Shown: positions 8,871-16,424 of the stretch, piece after piece
Position numbering within the stretch: position 1 is the stretch's first letter
Layout: each line of letters opens with the position of its first letter
Source of the DNA: JAKQDH01 sp029558835
GTDB lineage: Bacteria; Planctomycetota; Phycisphaerae; UBA1845
Reading direction: 5' to 3'
Assembly: GCA_035356615.1 (NCBI GenBank)
Contig: DAOQSN010000010.1
Span: 68,091 to 132,090 of the forward strand
Length of the DNA: 64,000 nucleotides
Notes under the pieces: model-generated
Told to the model about the DNA's origin: nothing
The model's database searches: none
What the model saw: only the letters and a program-made list of their open reading frames with translations
Program-made: the position numbers and the translations under genes

Positions 8871-9365
8871 CTAGCTCTTGCTGTTCATCAACTGCTGGAC
8901 GCGGGCCTCGACCCGCAACACGTGCGGACCGGCCAGCTCGACCAGTTGCAGGAGGTCGCGGAACTTCGAGACCTCCTCGACTTGCTCGTCCACGAACCAC
9001 ATCAGGAAGTGGTGCGTGGCGTGGTCCTTCTCCTCGTCGGCCTGCGCCACGAGGTCGTTGATCTGCGCGGTTACCTTCAACTCCGCGTCCAGGGCCGCCT
9101 TGGCCACGTCCTTCAGCGAGCCGTACTTGCACGGCTGGGCCGGCGTAGCGTCCAGCTTGACCTCGCCGTTAACCTCTTGGACGTAGTGGATGAACTTGAG
9201 GGCGTGCTCGCGTTCCTCGGCCGCCTGCTCCTCGAAGAGCCGGGCGAGCACCTTCAACCCCATGTCGTTGAGGGCCAAGCCCATGCCCAGGTACATCTGC
9301 GACGCCGAGAACTCCGCCGTGATCTGGCTGTTGATCTTCCCGTTCATGGTCTTTGAGATCGCCAT
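8871..9365 (-). CDS. ftnA: Non-haem ferritin
   Basis: A 164-residue four-helix iron-storage protein. It oxidises Fe(II) at a di-iron ferroxidase centre and stores the mineral in a 24-subunit cytoplasmic shell. The ferroxidase ligands of bacterial FtnA are recognisable: Glu18, then Glu51 and His54 in AAEEREHALKF, then acidic residues in the third and fourth helices (DEEKDHA). I chose the ATG at 9365 rather than the GTG at 9374 because AAGGGTG is well spaced before it. The region just upstream is the most AT-rich DNA nearby and probably contains the promoter; I see no obvious Fur box. Length is normal for the family. Confidence 0.93.
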   Translation of the reverse strand: MAISKTMNGKINSQITAEFSASQMYLGMGLALNDMGLKVLARLFEEQAAEEREHALKFIHYVQEVNGEVKLDATPAQPCKYGSLKDVAKAALDAELKVTAQINDLVAQADEEKDHATHHFLMWFVDEQVEEVSKFRDLLQLVELAGPHVLRVEARVQQLMNSKS

Positions 9366-9749
9366 ATGCGTCACCCTTCAATTGAATAAATACACTTACA
9401 CGTGTCTTCTGCTTCCCGATGACCGATCGGCGGGATCGTAGGCGGGCGCGCCCCGATTATCAACGGACGCCCGCTGGGGAGCCGCCCGCGGGCGGGCGTG
9501 TCCCCGCCGGCGGCCAACCTCGCCCGGGAGCCGCGGTCGCCTCCCCGAGGGGCAATAACGTTCCGGGCGAGCCCCGGGGCCGCCGTTGCAGCCGATGCAC
9601 GGGATGACGCGACGGTGGAGTCCACTTGGGCCCCGAGTCCCTCGATATCAGGGTAGTCGGCCGAAGTGCTCCCGGCCGGCGGGGGCACGAGCGTGCCGTG
9701 GGGCGGCGGTCGGGGGGGCCGGGCGAGCGGGGCTTGTAGGGGGACTCAG
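9366..9749. other. Divergent intergenic region ferritin / PilX-LamG gene
   Basis: The first ~30 bp next to ferritin are AT-rich (around 9375-9400) and are the likely promoter site for ferritin. The remainder is very GC-rich with G/C-rich inverted repeats; no gene is supported. Confidence 0.4.
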
Positions 9750-11012
9750 ATGGGCCTGCGGGTTGCGAGTCGGACCGACGCTCGATGGGAGCCGCGTGCG
9801 TTCCAAGTACGCAGTGCTCGCCTGTCCGGGCGGCGGTGGTGGACGGCCGGGACCGCCCGCACGCGCGCCGCGGGGCACGCACGCCGGCGGCCCGCTGCGG
9901 CCCTGGTGTTCGTGCTCCTGGCCGTGATGGTGGCGCTCACCCTGGCCAGTTCGTTCCTGGGGGCGCAGAGCACGTCGATCGGCGTCGCCCGTAACGGCGG
10001 TGACCATGCCAAGGCCCGGGCGGTCGCGGAGTCGGGACTGGCGTTTGCGTGCGCGTACGTTGAGCAGCAAAGTGCGTGGCGGACCCTGCGTCCGCACGGC
10101 ACGTGGGCGACGAATGTGGCTCTGGGGGACGGGTCGTTTACGGTGGTCGGACAGGACGGCCGGGACCAGAACGGCGACGGCGTCATAAGTGTCCCGTCCG
10201 AGGGCGACGGCAGCCTCTCCGACGACGCCAATGATGTGCTGACGCTGACGGTGACCGGGCGGGTCGGGCAGACGAGCCACGTGGTGCGCGCGGTGGTCAC
10301 TCCGCAGCCCGGCGCAACCGGGTTGGTGGGATACTGGAAGCTGGATGAGAGCAGCGGTCTCGGGGCGCCTGATGCCAGCGGGCTCGGCCATCCGGGCGTG
10401 CTCATCAATATGAAGGGTGACGAGTGGACAAGCGGGAAGGCAGGCAGAGCGCTGCAGTTCGATGGCACGAATGACGTGGTGCGGGTGCTGGACCACAATG
10501 ACCTCGACCTGACGACGGCCGGCACGCTCGCGTGCTGGATGAAGGTCAAAACCTACGGGCCGTTTGCCGGCATCATTCACAAGGGCGGTCAGACCAGCTT
10601 CAACGACGAAACCTACAGCCTCCAGTTCTGGGACGGCACTCGAATGCGGCTTTATCTGAACAGTGCCAGCTCCAGCGTGTATCTGGAGACCGCGACCTCG
10701 TTCAGCCGCGGCGTGTGGTACCACGTGGCCGCGGTGTGGGACGGGAGCGGCATGCGCTTCTATGTAAATGGGAACCTGGACCGCAGCACGACCACGAAGC
10801 TGGCGGCCAAGACGTCGACGGGGAACGTGCACGTCGGCGCGCAACTGGTGACTTACTACAGTTCATCCTATAAGAACTTCCCGTTCGACGGCGTCCTTGA
10901 CGATGTGCGCATGTACAACCGGGCGCTGAGCATTGCGGAAGTGCAGGACATCGTGGGCGGTGCCGACACCGGCAGCGGCACGGGCGGCTACACGATCACG
11001 TGGGACGAGTGA
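9750..11012 (+). CDS. PilX-like N-terminus fused to a LamG/concanavalin-like domain
   Basis: About 420 residues from the ATG at 9750, which has AGGGGG six bases upstream; the frame is open further upstream but without a good ribosome-binding site. Residues ~50-95 form a basic stretch, a hydrophobic helix (ALVFVLLAVMVALTLASSF) and an AVAESGLAFA segment, typical of PilX_N minor pilin-type proteins made with type IV pilus or type II secretion machinery. Residues ~205-410 form a LamG beta-sandwich (GLVGYWKLDES at the start, FDGVLDDVRMYNRALS at the end), a fold that binds carbohydrate or protein ligands. It is probably a surface- or pseudopilus-associated adhesin or binding protein. No other pilus gene is near. 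Confidence 0.75.
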   Translation: MGLRVASRTDARWEPRAFQVRSARLSGRRWWTAGTARTRAAGHARRRPAAALVFVLLAVMVALTLASSFLGAQSTSIGVARNGGDHAKARAVAESGLAFACAYVEQQSAWRTLRPHGTWATNVALGDGSFTVVGQDGRDQNGDGVISVPSEGDGSLSDDANDVLTLTVTGRVGQTSHVVRAVVTPQPGATGLVGYWKLDESSGLGAPDASGLGHPGVLINMKGDEWTSGKAGRALQFDGTNDVVRVLDHNDLDLTTAGTLACWMKVKTYGPFAGIIHKGGQTSFNDETYSLQFWDGTRMRLYLNSASSSVYLETATSFSRGVWYHVAAVWDGSGMRFYVNGNLDRSTTTKLAAKTSTGNVHVGAQLVTYYSSSYKNFPFDGVLDDVRMYNRALSIAEVQDIVGGADTGSGTGGYTITWDE

Positions 11013-11246
11013 CGTCCGGCCTTTCTCTTAAGTGCAGCAGGTCCAGCATCCTCCCCGTGAAGGGGCAGGAACACGGAACCCGATAAGTGTCCGCCGCGTG
11101 ATGCGGCAGGGGCGGTCTTGTCGGAAGGGCAGCGGCGCTGCGCGCAAAGGGGCGGCGGTTCCGCGGCAAGCGCGGTTCAGAGCGCCGGTGCGGGCTGGCG
11201 CACCGTGGTCCGGTAAGGCGGGCGGTCAGCCGAACACGGCTGCGGT

Positions 11247-11275
11247 TTGACTTGGGGTCATGGCCGGCCTACAGT
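11247..11275 (+). promoter_or_regulatory. Predicted sigma70-type promoter
   Basis: TTGACT (-35), 17-bp spacer, TACAGT (-10). It points to the PEP-CTERM gene at 11408. Confidence 0.5.
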
Positions 11276-11365
11276 TGGGCATCACGCCGGGGGGAACGGA
11301 GGAATCCTGACAACATAGCCCAGCAAGCCGTGGGCGTTTCTGGTTGCCGTGTGGCGAATGATATT

Positions 11366-11389
11366 GCCCGGCTCAGCAGAGAGCCGGGC
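11366..11389 (+). promoter_or_regulatory. Leader hairpin next to the RBS
   Basis: GCCCGGCTC and GAGCCGGGC pair perfectly around AGCAGA, ending about 8 bases before the GGAAGGGAG ribosome-binding site. It could stabilise the mRNA or tune translation. Confidence 0.45.
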
Positions 11390-11407
11390 GGTACTGGAAG
11401 GGAGAGA

Positions 11408-12250
11408 ATGCGCATGCGGTATGGGACTGTCGTTACGTTGGGTCTGGTGGTGGCGACCGTTGCGAGCCCTTGCTTTGCCGGTCTCCTGGTGGATGGCAGC
11501 CTGAGTGACTGGGGCGTGGTGGTCGCGGATCGCAACGCCAGCGTCCTCAGTTTCGCGCCTGGCCTGAACGTACTTGCGTACGACGTCGAGGACCAGAATG
11601 ACGATGCCGGCATCAGTGCCTACCTGGGCCCCAACTACGGCGGACAGGACTACGACGCGGAACTGTTGGCGGTGGCGTTCGACGAGGGCAAACTGTTTAT
11701 CGCTCTCGTGACCGGGCAGCGACCGGATAACGGCTTCAAGCTGTTCGCGCCGGGCGACCTGCGCTTCGCTACGAGCGAGGGCGTGTACGGTCTGGAGATC
11801 GGCGGCGGGCCCGGCGGCGGCGACGGGTCGTTGCTGCTGGAAGGCGCTCCCGGCTCGACGTATACACTGTACAGCGACGGGCAGACCAGTGGCCATGCCT
11901 GGGCCGACCCGGCCCAGACGACCGGCTCCCTCTGGCGCAACGTGGGCTGGATCAACGACGCGATTCCGCCGGCCGGTCCGACGCAGCTCAAGATTGACTC
12001 CGCGAGCGCCTGCGTCGGCATGGCGGACTACGTCTACACGCGCAACGTGTACACGAAGCAGCATGCCGTGATCGAACTCTCCCTGGACATCGGGCTGTTC
12101 AACGGGGCCGTGATCGACACGATCTCGTGGCGCCCGTCCTGTGGGAATGATGAGCTCGACGCCCCGGTGCGGTCCGTGCCGGAGCCGGGCTCCATCGCCC
12201 TGATGCTAAGCGGCGGGCTGCTCCTGTGGCGCCGTTCCCGCGGGCGGTAA
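11408..12250 (+). CDS. PEP-CTERM sorting domain protein
   Basis: A 280-residue exported protein. It has a signal peptide (to about ...SPCFAG), a beta-rich body that starts DGSLSDWGVV like carbohydrate-binding or DOMON-like sheets in secreted proteins, and a PEP-CTERM tail: VPEPGS, a hydrophobic stretch and WRRSRGR. By family knowledge the tail is processed by an exosortase and the protein ends up at the cell surface or in the extracellular matrix. The ATG was chosen for the purine-rich SD and clean signal peptide; a second ATG lies two codons in. A promoter and leader hairpin lie upstream and a terminator downstream, so it is probably monocistronic. Function unknown. Confidence 0.85.
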   Translation: MRMRYGTVVTLGLVVATVASPCFAGLLVDGSLSDWGVVVADRNASVLSFAPGLNVLAYDVEDQNDDAGISAYLGPNYGGQDYDAELLAVAFDEGKLFIALVTGQRPDNGFKLFAPGDLRFATSEGVYGLEIGGGPGGGDGSLLLEGAPGSTYTLYSDGQTSGHAWADPAQTTGSLWRNVGWINDAIPPAGPTQLKIDSASACVGMADYVYTRNVYTKQHAVIELSLDIGLFNGAVIDTISWRPSCGNDELDAPVRSVPEPGSIALMLSGGLLLWRRSRGR

Positions 12251-12301
12251 GGGCCGAAACGCGGCCGAAGCGACAAGAGACCTTCACGTATCCCACTACC
12301 C

Positions 12302-12332
12302 GAGGCACCGGGAGCCAGGCCCCCGGTGCCTC
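12302..12332 (+). terminator. Intrinsic-type terminator hairpin
   Basis: GAGGCACCGGG pairs perfectly with CCCGGTGCCTC around a 9-base loop, followed by ACCTTATTA. It lies 51 bp after the PEP-CTERM gene. Confidence 0.7.
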
Positions 12333-12581
12333 ACCTTATTACGCCGCGATGCTCCGCGCGGCGCTGCCCGTGGGGCGTAACGGAAGCGACGGGTGTGGCC
12401 CAGGGCGGTCCGCAACCTCGATGCCCCCGGTCGGCGAGGGCCGGCAGGCGGCGGTCGGCCGGCGCGAGACAGGCTTTACGTCGGGACGGTCGTCCCGGAC
12501 AATCGCCTGCGGGCGGGCTTGCCGCAGTGCCCGGATAGCAAGGCAGCGGCGGAGGCCCGTGCGGCTACGGGAGGCAGTTTC
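12333..12581. other. Spacer before queD
   Basis: Together with the terminator this makes about 330 bp without a gene. The queD frame is open through it but there is no ribosome-binding site before 12582; no other feature seen. Confidence 0.4.
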
Positions 12582-12965
12582 GTGACGGACGGCAGTCAGC
12601 TTCGGCACGTTCGCCTGGCGCGGTCCTTCTCGTTCGAGGCGGCCCACCATCTGCCCCGAACCCCCGACGGGCACCGCTGCCGGCGCCTTCATGGCCACAG
12701 CTACCGTGTCGACATCACCTGCGCGGGGCCGGTTGACCCACAGACGGGCTGGCTCATCGACTTCGGTGACATCCGTGCTGCGTTCGAGCCGTTGCGGGCG
12801 CGGCTGGACCACACCTGCCTCAACGATGTGGAGGGGCTCGAGAACCCCACGGCCGAGAACCTGGCGCGCTGGATTTGGGAGCGTCTCAAACCCGTACTGC
12901 CGCTGCTGACGCAGGTCCGGGTGGCCGAGGGCTGCCACGCCTATTGCGAATACGAGGGAGCGTGA
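12582..12965 (+). CDS. queD: 6-carboxy-5,6,7,8-tetrahydropterin synthase
   Basis: A 127-residue enzyme of queuosine (preQ0/preQ1) biosynthesis that converts 7,8-dihydroneopterin triphosphate to 6-carboxytetrahydropterin. The zinc ligands are His22 in SFEAAHHLP and His37 and His39 in RLHGHSY, with the catalytic Cys33 in GHRCRRLHGH; this CxxxHGH context is the QueD hallmark and separates it from the mammalian-type PTPS. LDHTCLND and PTAENLARW complete the family pattern. I chose the GTG at 12582 because GGGAGG lies seven bases upstream. No other queuosine gene is nearby, so it stands alone here. Confidence 0.93.
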   Translation: MTDGSQLRHVRLARSFSFEAAHHLPRTPDGHRCRRLHGHSYRVDITCAGPVDPQTGWLIDFGDIRAAFEPLRARLDHTCLNDVEGLENPTAENLARWIWERLKPVLPLLTQVRVAEGCHAYCEYEGA

Positions 12966-13030
12966 GCGGTGGTGGTCCGAAGCAGCGCTGAAGCGGCCTG
13001 AAGGGGGCATGGCTTGCGGCGCCGGACGCA

Positions 13031-13104
13031 GGGGCAGGACGTCCGTGCCACGCCAAGGTGAACCCACGGGCGGGACGCCCCCGCCACGGCTGGGGCTGCG
13101 GGAA
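13031..13104 (+). repeat. GGGACGCCCGTGCCAC-type repeat R5, copy A
   Basis: A segment with GGGCAGGACGTCCGTGCCAC and, further on, GGGCGGGACGCCCCCGCCAC. A close relative lies at 34722-34790, and a fragment (GGGCGGGACGCCC) at about 39467. Confidence 0.5.
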
Positions 13105-13272
13105 GGGCTGAGCTGGGCTATGCCTGCCGGCAAGGCGGCGGTAGGCTGGTGGAACGTGCGGCGACTGATGCGGCGTTATGGTGGCCGCGGGGGCTCAAGA
13201 ATGACGGGTGGCCGGGCCGATGCTCGTAGACGTTGGAGCAGCAGCGGTCCTCTTGGGTGGAGAACGTGGCCG

Positions 13273-13860
13273 GTGACAACGCGCAAATGGCAGATCGGGT
13301 GTGGGCTGGCGGCGGTATTGCTCCTGGCCTCGGCCGGGTGTACGGAGTTCTGGCTGAACCAGACGGCCTCGCTGGGCGGTAGTACGGTCGGCAGCAGGGG
13401 TAACGTGCAGGTTCTGATCATCAACAACACCCCCCATCGGGCGGTGTTCACCGTGGGCACGTATGACCAGACGGACCGGACCACGGAGCCCCCGATCCTC
13501 CAGGTCGGCCTGGACGACAGCGGTGAGGCGCTGGAGGGTGACAGCCAGATGGACATCTTCACGCTGCGCTGTGCCCGCGTGTTCAGCGTCGGCGGGCCGA
13601 AGCTGCTGGAGATGATCCAGGAGAATCTGGACACCGGCAGCCTGGAAGCAGCGGCCCTCATCGAGGGCGTCAACTTCTACCGCACTGATACCGACGACGG
13701 TGAGCCGGAACTGGTGGGCAGCGCGCCGGCGCTGGAGGCTTGGCTGGGGGTCGATTTCCCCTGCGGCGCGCTGCTGGTCCTCCACCTGGAGTTCGATGAC
13801 TTCGGCCCTGATCCGTTCCGCGTTGACTTCGAGCTGATCCCCGCGGAATCCACGCGGTAG
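13273..13860 (+). CDS. Putative lipoprotein of unknown function
   Basis: A 195-residue protein from the GTG at 13273; an ATG at 13201 in the same frame would add 24 residues. The N-terminus is a lipoprotein signal: basic MTTRKW, a hydrophobic run and the lipobox ASAGC, giving Cys23 as the lipidated residue. The rest is acidic and probably beta-rich, containing IINNTPHRAVFTVGTYDQ. No family recognised. It probably sits in the outer membrane or periplasm. No operon partners are evident. Confidence 0.7.
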   Translation: MTTRKWQIGCGLAAVLLLASAGCTEFWLNQTASLGGSTVGSRGNVQVLIINNTPHRAVFTVGTYDQTDRTTEPPILQVGLDDSGEALEGDSQMDIFTLRCARVFSVGGPKLLEMIQENLDTGSLEAAALIEGVNFYRTDTDDGEPELVGSAPALEAWLGVDFPCGALLVLHLEFDDFGPDPFRVDFELIPAESTR

Positions 13861-14115
13861 GGTCGCACCTCGCGAATCCCTCGTGCAGTCCGGTATCGGA
13901 CCCGGACCCGCCGCCGAAACGCCGGGCCGGCGGGGTCGTTCCCTGTCCCTGCGGATAGGGCTGCGCCTGAGCGGCCTGCTTCTCGGACTGCCCTCGCCAA
14001 GGCCGTGCCGATCACTGCGTTAGGTTCGGTGAAGTCGGAGTTTAGCCGATGGATCAGGCAGAGGCACCTCCCGGCAAGGATGCCGACGCGCTGCGTTGGG
14101 ACACCGGGGGCAATC

Positions 14116-15741
14116 ATGGTATCGACACAGGCAGCAGTTCCAAAGGTCGGCAGGGTGTTGCTCGTCGATGACGACGACAAGCTACGCTTTGTGCTCGTCG
14201 CGCATCTGCGGGCCCAGGGCTACGAAGTCCTGGAAGGCAAGAACGGCAGGGAGGGCGTCGCGCTCGCGCGGCAGCACAGTCCCGACCTGATCATCATGGA
14301 CCTGACCATGCCGGAACTGGACGGCATGAGCGCCACGCGGGAGCTGAAAGCCGATCCACAGACCGCGGACGTCCCCATCATCATGCTGACGGGCAAGACC
14401 GGCACGGACGACCTGGTTCTCGGTCTGGAGGTCGGGGCCCAGGAGTATCTGACGAAGCCCTTCGACGTGGCCGAACTGCTGGCCCGCGTCCGCACCGTGC
14501 ACCGGCTGGCGGTGGCGCACCGCAACCTCGACGAGCTCAACAACCGCCTGGAGGAGGAAGTCGCACGCAAGACCCGCCGTCTCCAGATGCTCTACGACTA
14601 CATGCGGGCCCTCAGCGAGGTCGAGACCCGCGACCAGATCCTCGACCTGGTGCTCGAGTACGTGCAGAAGACTACCAACGCCCGGCGCGTGTCGCTGCTG
14701 ATGACCGACGCGAGCGGGCAGAACCTGGTGTGCGAGCGGGCGGTCGGGATCGACCCGGCCGTCGTGCAGAGCATCCGCATCGACGCGGGGCGGGGCATCG
14801 CCGGGCAGGTCTTCTCGAGCGGCAAGACAGTGGTGGCCAAGGCCATGGGGCCCATCGAGGCCGACGGACGCGGCTACGACGGCGATGAGTTCCTCAGCAC
14901 GCCGCTGGTATCCACCTCCCTGGCCACGCGCGACGGCATCCTGGGTGTCCTCAACGTCACCGAACGCAACGACGATCAGACCTTCTCGCACGAGGAAGTC
15001 GAGTGCCTGCGTTCGATTACGGACGCGGCCGCCATCGCCCTGCACAACGCCATGCGGCGCAGCCAGCTCGAACAGTCGGTGCGCGTCCTCTTGCAGACGG
15101 TGGGGTACCTGGCCGAGTACCGTGACGAAGAGACGACGCTGCACCTGAAGCGGGTGGCGAAGTTCGCGCGCGTGCTCGCCTGCGAGCTGGCCCGCGAGGG
15201 ACCGTATCGCGGTCAGGTGACGGACGATTTCATCGAGTGGCTGGTGCAGGCCGCCCCCATGCACGACATCGGCAAGGTCGGCATCCCCGACGAAATCCTC
15301 ACCAAGCCCGGCAAGTTGACCAACGAAGAATTCAACATCATGAAGGTGCACACGGAGATCGGTCGGCGGGTGCTCTCGCGGGCCTTCGATCCGAACCATC
15401 CCGTGCCCCTGCTGCAGATGTGCATCGACATCGCCTACGGCCACCACGAACGGTTCAACGGGGCCGGCTATCCGCGCGGGATCAAGGGTGAGGAGATTCC
15501 GCTGGCGGCCCGCATCATCGCCCTCGTGGACGCCTACGACGCCATCACCAGCCACCGCCGCTACAGCAAGGCCCGTCCGCACAGTGTGGCCGTCGAGGTG
15601 ATCCGGGCGGAATCGGGCAAGCACTTCGACCCTGCGGTAGTAGATGGGTTCCTGCGCTGCCAGGCTGAGTTCGACGCGGTCCGCACCCGCTACCGCGAGG
15701 CGCCCGAGGAAACACCCCAAGCTGCTCCCGCCGCAGTGTGA
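14116..15741 (+). CDS. Response regulator with GAF and HD-GYP domains (c-di-GMP phosphodiesterase)
   Basis: A 541-residue cytoplasmic regulator. The receiver domain covers residues 12-130 with phospho-acceptor Asp62 in IIMDLTMPELDG and the conserved Lys in LTKPFD. A coiled-coil linker (about 130-165) leads to a GAF sensor domain (about 170-320). The C-terminal HD-GYP domain keeps its key residues: HDIGKVGIPD near 382 and HHERFNGAGYPRG near 442. HD-GYP enzymes hydrolyse cyclic di-GMP, so phosphorylation or GAF ligand binding probably lowers c-di-GMP. No histidine kinase is adjacent. PilZ-type proteins encoded at 30-32.5 kb could be receivers of the same messenger. Confidence 0.93.
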   Translation: MVSTQAAVPKVGRVLLVDDDDKLRFVLVAHLRAQGYEVLEGKNGREGVALARQHSPDLIIMDLTMPELDGMSATRELKADPQTADVPIIMLTGKTGTDDLVLGLEVGAQEYLTKPFDVAELLARVRTVHRLAVAHRNLDELNNRLEEEVARKTRRLQMLYDYMRALSEVETRDQILDLVLEYVQKTTNARRVSLLMTDASGQNLVCERAVGIDPAVVQSIRIDAGRGIAGQVFSSGKTVVAKAMGPIEADGRGYDGDEFLSTPLVSTSLATRDGILGVLNVTERNDDQTFSHEEVECLRSITDAAAIALHNAMRRSQLEQSVRVLLQTVGYLAEYRDEETTLHLKRVAKFARVLACELAREGPYRGQVTDDFIEWLVQAAPMHDIGKVGIPDEILTKPGKLTNEEFNIMKVHTEIGRRVLSRAFDPNHPVPLLQMCIDIAYGHHERFNGAGYPRGIKGEEIPLAARIIALVDAYDAITSHRRYSKARPHSVAVEVIRAESGKHFDPAVVDGFLRCQAEFDAVRTRYREAPEETPQAAPAAV

Positions 15742-16424
15742 GTCCCGGCGAAGCACCGGGCGCATGCCCGGCAACTTCCGCGGACCCGCATGTCGTCCGT
15801 CCGCGAGCTTGCGCCGCGCGGCAGCGCTGCGAGCGCTCGCCCGGCGATTTCTCCCGGCGTCTTACCGTCCGTGCCGGCGGGCTGGCACCCGCGGTTGCGA
15901 GCACGTTGTCCACTGCAACGAACCTGCCGGCGCCGTCGTCCCGGGCCACGCACGCGCGAATGATCTGGCCCGCCTCGTCCGCCCTCCGGGCGGCCCAGAG
16001 AGAAGAACAACAACAGGGAAGCGGGCCGCTTCCCAGGGAGTTGAAGTCCCTGGCAACCGCCGCGCGCCCTCCGGGCGGAGGAGGACGTCGGTTCTTCGTT
16101 GGCAGCGCGTTGGCTGCTCGCCTGCAACGCGTCGGCTGCTCGCCGGCAACACGTCGGCTCCAGACCGGGGACCCTTCGCATCCCCGCCCGGAGGGCGCAC
16201 GATCGCCAGGGCCTTCCAGGCCCTGGGGAAGCACTACTCTACTCATCCTCCCTTCTGATTCCCTCTCGCGCCCGGAGGGCGCGCACACCGTCCAGACCGC
16301 GACGCCCCGCGCATAGCGCGTCAAACGCGTGCGCCGCGGCGGGTTGGAAACCTGCCCGACAAACAGGTAGCATCGCAGCGTCGGCTCTCCGGGCCGACGT
16401 CACGGGTCGGCGGGTCCACAGACC
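15742..16424. other. Repeat-rich intergenic region
   Basis: About 680 bp with no convincing gene. It contains several copies of a CGCCCTCCGGGCGG / CGCCCGGAGGGCG palindrome (around 15983, 16067, 16186, 16270), CAGGG...CCCTG hairpins, and a short tandem array of a 22-bp unit at 16099-16161. Confidence 0.6.
16099..16161 (+). repeat. Tandem 22-bp repeat, about 2.8 units
   Basis: Units TTGGCTGCTCGCCTGCAACG (16110-16131) and TCGGCTGCTCGCCGGCAACA (16132-16153), preceded and followed by partial units. The array sits among CCGGGCGG palindromes. Confidence 0.6.

Larger units (their letters stand above)
11013..11407. other. Intergenic region with promoter and leader hairpin
   Basis: Holds a near-consensus sigma70-type promoter (11247-11275) and a ~125-base leader for the PEP-CTERM gene, with a 9-bp hairpin just before its ribosome-binding site. 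The first ~230 bp show no gene. Confidence 0.5.

Noticed and set aside
14182..15774. 530-residue minus-strand frame opposite the HD-GYP regulator
   Set aside because: Fully covered by a gene with complete REC, GAF and HD-GYP motifs; the antisense product has no family.
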